NCBI GenBank assembly: GCA_036939355.1
Contig: JALLAP010000911.1
Span: 1-12,550 of the forward strand
From: Thalassiosira profunda
Taxonomy: Eukaryota > Bacillariophyta > Thalassiosirophyceae > Thalassiosirales > Thalassiosiraceae
Reading direction: 5' to 3'
Length of the DNA stretch: 12,550 bases
Shown here: in pieces, positions 1 to 7,013 of the stretch
How the letters are laid out: the number at the start of each line of letters is the position of its first letter
Position numbering within the stretch: position 1 is the first letter of the stretch
Translations under genes and position numbers: made by a program
Notes under the pieces: generated by a model
The model's input: the letters and a program-made list of their open reading frames with translations, nothing else
What the model was told of the DNA's origin: nothing
Databases searched by the model: none

Positions 1-379
1 TGGCTCGGGCATCCAGCCGCTTCGGATCGGGAAGCACTGCAAGGATGCGTCGCAGGTTGGCGTTGCTGAGATGCTTGTTCACTTCGAACGACAGTACTGG
101 CTCTGAGGTTTCCTCCGCGCCAAAGCTATTTTCTTCCGTTGGAGCGACCGGTCCACCTCCCTCCACGTCGATGTCCTTGATCCATACGAGGAAGGAAAAC
201 AGAGTTTGTATTGCCTCTCGCGCATATGCCAATTCGTCCGCGTCGCTCTCGTGATGGCACGATTGGCAGGCCTCGGTCAACACGGACCCGCGAAACTTCC
301 ACCGAACGACATAGTTTGGATCCAGATCTCTCGAGCTCATTTTGCTTTCGGGTTGCGGGTTCAATTGCAGGTCAAGCAT
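1..379 (-). CDS. Unrecognised protein, 3' end cut by window edge
   Basis: An open frame on the minus strand runs from an ATG at 379 (or a second in-frame ATG at 340) to the left edge with no stop, giving 113 residues from the inner ATG or 126 from the outer one. The inner start gives a protein beginning MSSRDLDPNYVVRWKFRGS. It then has a Cys-x2-Cys-His-His stretch, an acidic helix-like segment, a hydrophobic FSFLVW patch, a Gly/Pro/Glu-rich linker and a charged segment (LSNANLRRILAVLPDPKR). There is no signal peptide or obvious membrane span. I do not recognise the family. The outer ATG lies 1 nt beyond the stop of the ORF at 381-887 but in a different frame, so the two could be one gene split by an indel. 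No intron is evident between them. Existence as coding sequence is moderately supported by the open frame and sensible composition. Confidence 0.5.
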   Translation of the reverse strand, partial: MLDLQLNPQPESKMSSRDLDPNYVVRWKFRGSVLTEACQSCHHESDADELAYAREAIQTLFSFLVWIKDIDVEGGGPVAPTEENSFGAEETSEPVLSFEVNKHLSNANLRRILAVLPDPKRLDARA

Positions 380-380
380 T

Positions 381-887
381 TTATGAATGCCAGCCAGATG
401 CGGCCGCTTCGGAGAGGATGTCGAAGAAGGAGCTCTGCCGATGCAGCATTGAGCTTTTGTGGGATCGCTGCCGCGTTGTATCGCGCATTTGGATGTATTG
501 TAGCAGATTGTCGTCTTCTTTCAGAAGCCGATCAATATCTAGCAGCCCACATTCTGCGAGTATGCCAGCGTGGCCTTTTGCAATCGACGCGTGCTCTTGT
601 CGCAAGTTGTCAATTGAGTTTTGCAATGCACCGGCAACCTTCTCATCCTGCCTTTGTCCCATACTTTCTGATATCGAACGCATGGCCGCTATGCGATCGA
701 GCGCCTCCAGAACAACCTTCCCCTCGGAGCCCCTCCGCTTCGCTTCATTGGCAGGACTATCCTCCGACTTCTTCTCCTCGTGCATCGACGCCAGCGACGA
801 GCTGGAGGGATATAAAATGAGGCTGGAATCGTAAAAGGCGCGGCAGTGCGCGCCGAACCGGCGGAGGCATTCCTCGTCGTTGGTCAT
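381..887 (-). CDS. Unrecognised 168-aa charged helical protein
   Basis: A 168-codon minus-strand ORF begins MTNDEECLRRFGAHCRAFYD and ends at a TAA at 383-381. Residues 36-55 are highly charged (Glu/Lys/Arg/Ser). Residues 56-135 look like two or more amphipathic helices, including KVVLEALDRIAAMRS and DIDRLLKEDDNLLQYIQ, so a helical or coiled-coil adaptor is plausible. No signal peptide, TM span or catalytic motif is visible. It lies head to head with the 201-aa gene across 461 bp. The last 20 or so residues have little character, and the next frame opens directly into the ORF at 1-379, so the true C-terminus could continue there if there is an indel near 381-480. I cannot assign a function. 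Confidence 0.5.
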   Translation of the reverse strand: MTNDEECLRRFGAHCRAFYDSSLILYPSSSSLASMHEEKKSEDSPANEAKRRGSEGKVVLEALDRIAAMRSISESMGQRQDEKVAGALQNSIDNLRQEHASIAKGHAGILAECGLLDIDRLLKEDDNLLQYIQMRDTTRQRSHKSSMLHRQSSFFDILSEAAASGWHS

Positions 888-1170
888 CGTCGCGTTGCGC
901 TAGTGCACCTGCCTATCCTCGTTTATCTGTTGTGGTGCACCGTCGTTGCAAGTTGGTGCATGTACCTAAAAGGGTAATGTGCTGCAATTTGCAATGCGGC
1001 CTGAACCGCAGCTATCCGCGGCAAGCAGGGTACTGGCGCTGGCGCCCACGAGGCTGGGCTGTCGTGGTGGGGTCGTCTACGCCACGGCTCACGGAGCAAG
1101 GGGCTGGTTTGAGTTTGAGGTGGAAATCTCGAGCGAGCGAGGCGAGAGCGAGAGGGACGCGTGGTCAACG

Positions 1171-1191
1171 CCGGCCGGCCCGGCCGGCCGG
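1171..1191. repeat. GC palindrome, 10-bp arms
   Basis: Arms CCGGCCGGCC (1171-1180) and GGCCGGCCGG (1182-1191) are perfect reverse complements around a single C. The element lies about 160 bp before the ATG of the 201-aa gene. The arms are themselves built of CCGG units, so multiple pairing registers are possible. Confidence 0.85.
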
Positions 1192-1272
1192 GTTTCAATT
1201 TGTCGTCTCTATTGATTCCGACGTAGGGTGAGGACGAGCGTCCTAGAGTCCAACCGTTGGGTTCTTTTTCAG

Positions 1273-1298
1273 GGCCTTTGTGTCGAGACACAAAGGCC
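1273..1298. repeat. 12-bp perfect inverted repeat before 201-aa gene
   Basis: GGCCTTTGTGTC (1273-1284) and GACACAAAGGCC (1287-1298) are perfect reverse complements separated by GA. The half-site core GACACAAAG recurs as a direct copy at 1316-1324, making three copies in about 50 bp, one of them inverted. It lies 50 bp before the ATG at 1349. It could be a DNA-binding palindrome or, if transcribed, a stable 5'-UTR hairpin. Confidence 0.85.
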
Positions 1299-1348
1299 AC
1301 GCACTTCTGACTTCTGACACAAAGCAACCGTGAACGAAGAACATCAAC

Positions 1349-1954
1349 ATGGCGTCCGAAGCACCCCCCGCGGCCGTCCCGGCCGAGCCCCCCGCCCCCG
1401 ACGCGAAGATGGAGGAGCCCCACGTCCACGCGGCCATGTCGCTCTGCGCCCTCGGCCGCACCTCGCGCAGCGCCAGCCCCGCCCCCGACGGCGATCCCAT
1501 GAATTTGTCCGAGCCCATGCCGCCCCTCCCCGGCGCCTCCGGTGCACCCCCCTCCAAGAAGGCCGCCCCCGCCAAGAAGGCCGCCCGTTCCGCTCCCAAG
1601 CACGCACTCAAGGGCAAGTCCCGCGATCCCCGCCGCGACACCTCCGTCCCCTTCGACGAGATGAAGCGCCTGATGCGCGTCTACGGATCCCTCAAGTGTC
1701 TGCGCAACCGCACCTCCGCCGCGTCCGACAAGGCCGCCTCCGTCAAGCCGGAGAGCGTCAAGCGCAAGTTCTACCGGTGGTTTCCCGACCTCGATGAGAG
1801 GTTTGAGCGGACGGAGGGGGGATGGTACCAGGCCAAGGCCGGACACGAGGCCGAGATGGCGTACCGGGAGGGGATGCGCAAGGCCGATCAGGAGAGCCTG
1901 GTGAAGAAGAGGAATTCGAAGAGGGCAAGCGGCAAGTTGGCCAAGGAAGTGTGA
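1349..1954 (+). CDS. Basic 201-aa hypothetical protein, diatom-type
   Basis: The ORF has no introns. The start context is ATCAACATGG, similar to the ATCAACCATG at the psb31 start. Residues 1-66 are Pro/Ala-rich and probably disordered. Residues 69-96 are Lys/Arg-rich ([13 protein letters not shown], then KGKSRDPRR) and look like a nuclear-localisation or nucleic-acid-contact segment. Residues 101-185 form a predicted folded part with [20 protein letters not shown] (102-121) and an aromatic [15 protein letters not shown] (138-152) followed by [14 protein letters not shown] (164-177). The tail (186-199) is again basic. I associate the FYRWFPD...GHEAEM pattern with hypothetical proteins of diatoms, but only from memory and without a named function. 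Codons end almost entirely in C or G, especially in the first half, unlike the neighbouring genes, which suggests high expression or a different compositional history. Confidence 0.8.
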   Translation: MASEAPPAAVPAEPPAPDAKMEEPHVHAAMSLCALGRTSRSASPAPDGDPMNLSEPMPPLPGASGAPPSKKAAPAKKAARSAPKHALKGKSRDPRRDTSVPFDEMKRLMRVYGSLKCLRNRTSAASDKAASVKPESVKRKFYRWFPDLDERFERTEGGWYQAKAGHEAEMAYREGMRKADQESLVKKRNSKRASGKLAKEV

Positions 1955-1980
1955 AGGGGGGCGTGTTAGTATGCCCCCTT
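1954..1980 (+). other. Possible 3'-UTR stem-loop
   Basis: AAGGGGG (1954-1960) can pair with CCCCCTT (1974-1980) around a 13-nt loop, starting at the last base of the stop codon of the 201-aa gene. In a nuclear eukaryotic gene this would be a 3'-UTR hairpin rather than a bacterial-type terminator. Function is unknown. Confidence 0.4.
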
Positions 1981-2593
1981 TGTTGTGCGGTTGTGTTGTT
2001 GGAGGCAAGTAGAGGACCTGCCTCGGCGTTTAGGTTTGGCGGCTATTGACGTTACATCATCTAGGTCTGTTCATAAGATACATTCAAGTTCATTGAGTGA
2101 TACGAGAGGGGACATTATTTACTGCAGTTCTGATAGGGGAGAGGGTTAGGGCTTCTTCCACTGTAACTGCTAAATCAACTCTTGGGAAAATCACTTCATC
2201 CAAGGAAATAAATTTCAGATGCGGGGGGAGGGGAGTGAACCATTCCATGCCACGCTCTTCAGGGCACCCGTGGTTCAGGGGTTCTGTCTCTTCCTGGCGG
2301 TTTCCATTACTATACGCTAGGTTCGCCAGACCACATCGAGCAACTTAGGACATCCCCCACATCGCAGACCTTTCTTCCATTTGCATTAGCTATAGCAGTA
2401 GGCATAGCCAGAGCTTCTTCTCCCTTCTCGCTCGCCCCAACCCCTCAAATTAGCACTTTTCCAACCGGTGGATTTCACTGGAAGCTGTTAGTTTTGCCTT
2501 TGCATTTGCTACGGATTGGAAGGGTCCATAGCTTGGCCGTGCTCTCTTCTAATAATATCCCATTTACATCTGCTTCAGCTCCACCCCCGACGG
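1981..2593. other. Convergent noncoding stretch, no gene seen
   Basis: This region lies between the 3' ends of the 201-aa gene and psb31. Only short, characterless open frames occur. An AATAAA is at 2207-2212 on the plus strand, a long way from the stop at 1954, so a polyadenylation role is uncertain. One CTCGCTCGC copy (reverse of GCGAGCGAG) is at 2427-2435. I see no tRNA, repeat or mobile sequence. It presumably holds the two 3' UTRs. Confidence 0.5.
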
Positions 2594-3382
2594 CTATTCC
2601 ACCTCGGCCAAGTACGCATCCAACTTCTCCTCCGCGGTTTTATACGAGGCCAGCACCTTCTCGCCGTCCTTCTTCGCTAGCGCCCGCTTCAGCAGCTCGA
2701 TGTCCTTCGCGAATGCCTTCCATTTCTTCACGGCGGGCAGGGAATCGGGCGCCTTTGTCGAGCTCGTCCGAAATGCGTTTGCAAGAAGGTCTGTCCGCAG
2801 TTTGATTGCAAGTGAGATAACAGAAGATGAATCCAACGCGGCAATGAAATGATCCTACTCACATCCTGCAGCGCTCAGATCCTCCCATCCCCCTTCTTCC
2901 GTCGAGTCGAAGAATGCGTTGACTTGACTCAGATCCCTTTCATCCAGCGTAAGAAACGCTTTGATGCCTGCCGTGACACGCTTGTTGTAGCGCTGCTTTG
3001 CTGTTGAAGGCAAGGAGATGATCGATTGCAAAATGAGCATATCACATGTCACTGCCTAATATCGAATCGGCCAGAGTTGCAACCACCTACCTGAAAGGAG
3101 ATACGCTCCACCTGCAGTGGCGCCTCCACTCGCATACGCCGGCGAAGAAGCCAATGGCACCAGCGAGGCAATTGCAATTGAACCCTTCAACAGCTCCTCC
3201 GCGAAGCACCTCCTCGTCGGAAGAGAAGCGATGCCATCACCACCCGCGTCGTCGTCCGCCCTCGCAGCGCGGAGGCCGATGGCAACGCCGTCGCGAACGG
3301 TGGCCGCGGATGGCGAGGGGAGGAACGCCGCAATTGGGCGGCATGCCGCGCCGAGGAGGAGGACGAGTGTGGCGGCGCGCAT
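2594..3382 (-). CDS. psb31: Photosystem II extrinsic protein Psb31 precursor
   Basis: Exons 3382-3091, 3000-2863 and 2790-2594 join across GT-AG introns of 90 and 72 nt, both phase 1, to give 208 residues. Residues 1-19 are a signal peptide with cleavage before Phe20 (PIAAFLPS, the heterokont ASAFAP-type site). A transit-like stretch follows. Arg57-Arg58 then precede a hydrophobic segment ending Ala-Tyr-Ala (82-84), a Tat-type thylakoid-transfer domain, so the product should be lumenal. The mature part is about 124 residues and mostly helical. It begins SGGATAGGAYLLSAKQRYNK, contains STEEGGWEDLSAAGYLLANA across the second splice junction, and ends YLAEVE. Size, targeting and motifs fit Psb31, the roughly 13-kDa helical lumenal subunit of diatom photosystem II. 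A PsbQ-like relative is the alternative. Frame continuity across both splices reads as one smooth protein. The family call rests on recall. Confidence 0.75.
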
Positions 3383-3676
3383 GGTTGATGTAGGCTAGGG
3401 GAGCGCAGGATACCACAGGCGCGCCGGCTTCAACTTCCTCGCTCGCCACCCCAGCCGCTTTTCAATAATAGATACCAGTTCCTACGCAGAAGTCTACATA
3501 GAGGGCGTCAAACTCGAGAGCTGAGCGAGCGAGATGAGCCGCTTGGCGAGCGAGAGCCCTAACCGACCTCGCTCTCTCTCTATCCAAAGCAAAAGGGGTG
3601 TTGGCTGATGAGGTGGAGGGGGCGGCCTCCTCTGAATGCTCCAGAAGCGTTGGTAGATTCACCCCTCCTTGTGACA
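3383..3676. promoter_or_regulatory. Divergent promoter of psb31 and the transporter
   Basis: The 294 bp between the psb31 start and the transporter start should hold both promoters and 5' UTRs. It contains GCGAGCGAG at 3525-3533 and 3546-3554 and the reverse complement CTCGCTCGC at 3438-3446, and a CT-rich tract at 3567-3585. No TATA box is evident. The regulatory role is inferred from position and motif recurrence. Confidence 0.5.
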
Positions 3677-6468
3677 ATGAAACCGTCCGTCGGCGAGGAT
3701 ACCGACTCTGCTGATGTCCAGCGGCACCATGATGTGGAAATCGTGAGTTGATGGCTGATGGCTCGGAGGTGCATTGCAATTGTCGACGATGCGGTGTCTC
3801 ATCGTTTGCTAAACTTCTCCGACAGGCAACTTTGTCACTGCCCGCGTCCGCGGCGGCGGGCGGCGTCTTAGCGGGCGACGGGACGCAGTTCGTCCTCGAG
3901 GCGTCCCCGGGAGTCATCGAGCAATTGGCAGAGGGCGATGTCCATCAGCAGACCGAAGAGCCGTGCATCGAGGGAGTCGTTGACCTGACAATTGCAAGCC
4001 ATTTGGTCGCTGGAATCACGGAGGATGAATTTGTGGGCCTCCTTCACGATGAAGCACCACATCATGTGCACCAAACCCTGGATGCCGCTACTGATGGCGA
4101 GGACGAAGAGAAAGGAGTTGAGGTGCGACAATCAGGAGAGGATAAGCCTCTATTGCATGGCGCTACTACCGCTGGGGCCGACGATGCCATAGCCAAATGC
4201 ACGCTATCGGCCGATCCGTTCGTCCAGACTCTGTCGGAAGTTCATCACGCCAGAGAGGATAAGGAGGCGATTGTCATCGGCGCCACCGACGCACTGTCAT
4301 CCAGCCATAATCGATCGTTCCTGCATCATCCCGGTGACACTGGCGTGACCACCATATCGCGTGAAGCCTTTCTACTATCAGTGCCTAACAATGCAAAACA
4401 ACCTGATAGCTTGGGTGAAGGTCCATCCAATGGGGTCAGCGCAGAAACGGGAGGCAAATTCGTCTTGGCGCTTCCGGAGATGCATCAGGAACAACCAACC
4501 CAATCTGCTGATATTGCGGGAAAAGATCGCATCGTGGGCTCCTTTATCCGAGACTCTGTCCCTACTGCGGCAGAGACCGTCGTTGACCTAGTGGAGCATG
4601 CATTGGACCACTTGCCTACTGACGTGCAACATGTCGATATGCGCGTGTCGATTGCGGAGATGTCTGTTCCCAACCAAGACGGATGTGGTTTTCACAGGGA
4701 GGAGGCGGTTCACTTGGATGTGGTGGTCGATCGCAAAGTGCCAATAATCGGTTACGTCATATTGGTAGCAGGGCTGTTGGCGCTGTCGAGTATAGGAGCC
4801 GCACTCGACCTCCAACAGGGAGGTGTCACCCCGGAAATGAAAATCTTCTGGCGGCTCAACTGCACTAGCCTCCTGTTTCTGTGGCTGGCGGCAAAGAAGT
4901 TGAATGGAAAAGAGCTAGCCAGATTCACGTGGAAGCAGCTGTGGGTTGAGATGCCATTTGCCGCGGTGGTAAGTCGGATGCCCTGAGATCAACAGTAGTT
5001 CGATTCCACGCGAGCTTATCAGACACGTTTTGATAGGCGTATGGGACGATGAACGCTACTTTTGCAGTCTCATTAGAGATGACGTCTCTTGTGAACGCAT
5101 TCAGTGAGTACCACCTTGTTTCCTACTTGCATCAAAGCACCAGCAAGTTCTTCAAGTCTAACTCACTATCTTTGTTTCTACTCTTAGTTCTTTCCAACAT
5201 GGTAAGCTCTGGTATCCTACTGCGCAATTGTGAGAGTATGCGGTACTCACCGCTCCGTCTTTTCAGGCATCCTTGATCATGATTGCGACCAAACTCTGCC
5301 TTGGCCAGCCAGTGCTGTTCTATGAAGGACTGGGAGCCCTAATTGGTTAGTGCAAGCCATTCATTCTGTACATTGGATGCATTGGTCGCTCCTCACAGAA
5401 CAACACTTGCATTTAGGCTTTGCTGGCGCTCTGATCTGCGCTGCTGCTGGCGGCGCCACTGATGATGCAAATGGCAGTGAAGGGGCACTGCAGCGTGAGA
5501 TTGCAGATGAGAATGACATGAGCCAGCGCGAGATGACTGGTAACGTCCTGGCATTTGCAGCCAGTGTGACCACGGCCATCTATCTAACCGTGGCCAAAAG
5601 ACTCCGACCACAGGTTGACCTTGTGTTATTTATGTTCATGATCTTCACGCTCTCGTCCGCCTTCTTGCTCGTCTACATTCGTGGGAAGTATCCTTTGATC
5701 CAGTTGTTGGAATCTTTGGCTGGGTCAATCGTCAAGCTGACCGGCTGTTATTGGAGCTATACGTGGCAATTGTATGCAATGGCGTTGGTAAGATTGTCCG
5801 TCAAAGATGGTGGATGCACTAGTGGTGTCTCACCTTGATACTCTCTGTTTCTTTGCCTCCAACAAGGGACGATGGGGTACATTGCTATCCTCAAATACTT
5901 CGACGCAGTAGTCGTGAGCATGGTGATGCTACTAGAACCTGTTCGTGAGTAGGCTTTTGGTGCGAGCACATTTCGTAAAGCTGAGCTGACGAGTTCATAT
6001 TTATTGATACAGTTGCAACATTCATTGGAGTTGCAGTTGGTGTAGACACTCTGCCAGGTTGGGCCACGTGGGTGAGTCCAGCATGCAACACGACAACAAG
6101 TTGTCGTCGTAGCTTTCTGTCGTTGTCTCATCTAATTCTCTGCTTCGCAATTGTAAAAGGCGGGCGATGCAGTTGTGATGGTGGGCAGTTTCCTTGTGAT
6201 TTGGTCGGGCGCAAAGAAGACAGAGACGATCGATGCCACGGATGCTCTTCAACAGTTGGACGAGGATGCAATCGAGAAGTCCGGTATTGCAAAGAGTCCA
6301 TATCTCAGACGGTCCGTGAATACTCCAAGATTGATGAAAAGTCCTCTCTTGAGGAGCCCAAAGCCACGCAAACGCCTGGAGACGGATGACGAGATGGAGT
6401 TTGTGAGCGTCAGGAGCATTCATTCCAGATCACCCCAGCGGGTCGTCTGGTGTTCGATGAAAACGTAG
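3677..6468 (+). CDS. EamA/DMT-type ten-TM transporter with long N-terminus (frameshifted)
   Basis: Nine exons: 3677-3742, 3826-4968, 5037-5103, 5188-5201, 5267-5345, 5417-5787, 5867-5944, 6013-6071, 6160-6468. All introns are GT-AG, 65-88 nt. The start at 3677 is chosen because 22 codons end at a GTGAGT donor that joins in frame to the acceptor at 3825, and the ATG has A at -3. Residues 1 to about 325 are hydrophilic, acidic and His-containing, with no known domain. Ten hydrophobic spans follow from about residue 328, in the two-times-five pattern of EamA (drug/metabolite transporter) proteins, including FILSNMASLIMI, EGLGALIGFAGALIC and VSMVMLLEPVLATFIG. The tail is basic with several Ser/Thr-Pro sites. 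Exon 6 needs one extra base near 5694-5696 to keep frame. Without it translation stops at 5909-5911. With it the protein is about 728 residues. The substrate is unknown; family membership is fairly sure. Confidence 0.8.
5188..5201 (+). other. 14-nt microexon (transporter exon 4)
   Basis: The sequence TTCTTTCCAACATG is bounded by a CTCTTAG acceptor and a GTAAGC donor. It supplies the residues Ile (split codon), Leu, Ser, Asn, Met inside a transmembrane span. Skipping it joins phase 1 to phase 0 and leads quickly to a stop, so it is required for the full protein. Confidence 0.75.
5692..5697 (+). other. Apparent 1-nt deletion (frameshift) in exon 6
   Basis: Up to CCT at 5692-5694 the transporter reads on as VYIRGKYP. 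From GAT at 5697 a different frame carries the sensible continuation (DPVVGIFGWVN, then LELYVAIVCNGVGTMGY across the next intron). Two T's lie between the two frames where a full codon is expected, so one base appears to be missing from a T run. The downstream splice phases agree only with the shifted frame. Confidence 0.75.
6090..6107 (+). repeat. 8-bp inverted repeat inside transporter intron 8
   Basis: ACGACAAC (6090-6097) and GTTGTCGT (6100-6107) are perfect reverse complements around AA. The element lies inside the 88-nt intron 6072-6159, about 18 nt after the donor. It might fold in the pre-mRNA, but the arms are short. Confidence 0.5.
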
Positions 6469-7013
6469 ATGGAGTGCATCGATGCAGATAAAACAGATCG
6501 CTGCAACGTGATAGTAGATCGAATAGAATGTTAGAGTTTACTCTATGGTGGTGCCAATGTAGGATCTCCAAGCCCACTGCCCAGCTTTGTTCCCTGGCCA
6601 GACCCAGGGTTCCTCAAATCAGAAACTTCTTCTTCGCAACTTTCTCCCGTAGGATCATACGATGGAACTAGTAACTTTATTGCGCCATTCTCGACGTTGC
6701 AAATCAGTGGCGCTTCGGTGACGCACGGTGCATGTGCACCACACCCGCCGCCCTCTCCGCCCGCCCCACGCTTCACCATCGCCGTTGCAGGTTACCGGTT
6801 GCAGGCAAAGGGCCGTTGGATGGAGGTGCTATCCGTCTCGGATTTGGCGCGATGTGGGCGGTTTCGGAGTATGCATCGGCCGTCAAACCCATCCGGGCAG
6901 CGGAGGAGGGCCGGGAGAAGCGCTCGTCGCGGCGGCGGGGGCGGGAGGCCCGAGGCGTCCTCCGGGCCAGCCCTGCCCACCTTCACTTCAACTCGAAGAG
7001 CCCCAGGCACAAA
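6469..7013. promoter_or_regulatory. Noncoding or 5' region before SDR gene
   Basis: This 545-bp stretch holds the transporter 3' UTR and the promoter or 5' UTR of the SDR gene. The second half is GC-rich and stays open in the SDR frame back to 6732, so an N-terminal extension starting at 6732 or 6852 cannot be excluded. On the minus strand, 6744-6767 fits a G-quadruplex pattern (four G-runs of three or more with loops of 4, 6 and 1 nt). No other gene is supported. Confidence 0.4.

Larger units (their letters stand above)
888..1348. promoter_or_regulatory. Divergent intergenic region with palindromes
   Basis: This 461-bp stretch separates two divergently oriented ORFs (381-887 minus, 1349-1954 plus), so it probably carries both promoters. 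It contains a purine-rich GAGCGAGCGAG run (1131-1141), a GC palindrome (1171-1191), a 12-bp inverted repeat (1273-1298) and tandem ACTTCTG units (1303-1316). No TATA box is evident. The promoter role is inferred from position only. Confidence 0.5.

Noticed and set aside
230..275. CQSCH (CxxCH) in the left-edge protein as a haem-binding site
   Set aside because: There is no signal or targeting sequence and no other cytochrome feature. A five-residue match alone is likely to be chance.
206..834. Plus-strand open frames of just over 200 codons
   Set aside because: They lie opposite the two minus-strand ORFs and have Ser/Arg/Cys-rich composition without domains. The minus strand reads as the more natural protein.
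923..2008. Long minus-strand open frame of 361 codons
   Set aside because: It is antisense to the 201-aa gene and its GC-rich surroundings. It is Gly/Leu/Arg-rich with no motif, which fits an open shadow of a C/G-ending codon pattern.
2097..2348. 83-codon plus-strand ORF in the convergent noncoding region
   Set aside because: It has no domain, signal or composition typical of the neighbouring genes, and its length is within chance expectation.
5681..5703. A 23-nt GT..AG segment as a mini-intron explaining the frame change
   Set aside because: It is far shorter than every other intron here (65-90 nt), and its removal would delete residues that read as normal protein. A 1-nt deletion is simpler.
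6543..6779. 78-codon minus-strand ORF between transporter and SDR gene
   Set aside because: It is Gly-rich, lies in presumed UTR/promoter sequence and has no motif or start context to support it.
6732..7013. N-terminal extension of the SDR fusion from the ATG at 6732 or 6852
   Set aside because: It is possible but not chosen. The stretch is Arg/Pro/Ala-rich as expected from random GC-rich frame, and the ATG at 7014 has a better context. Transcript data would decide.
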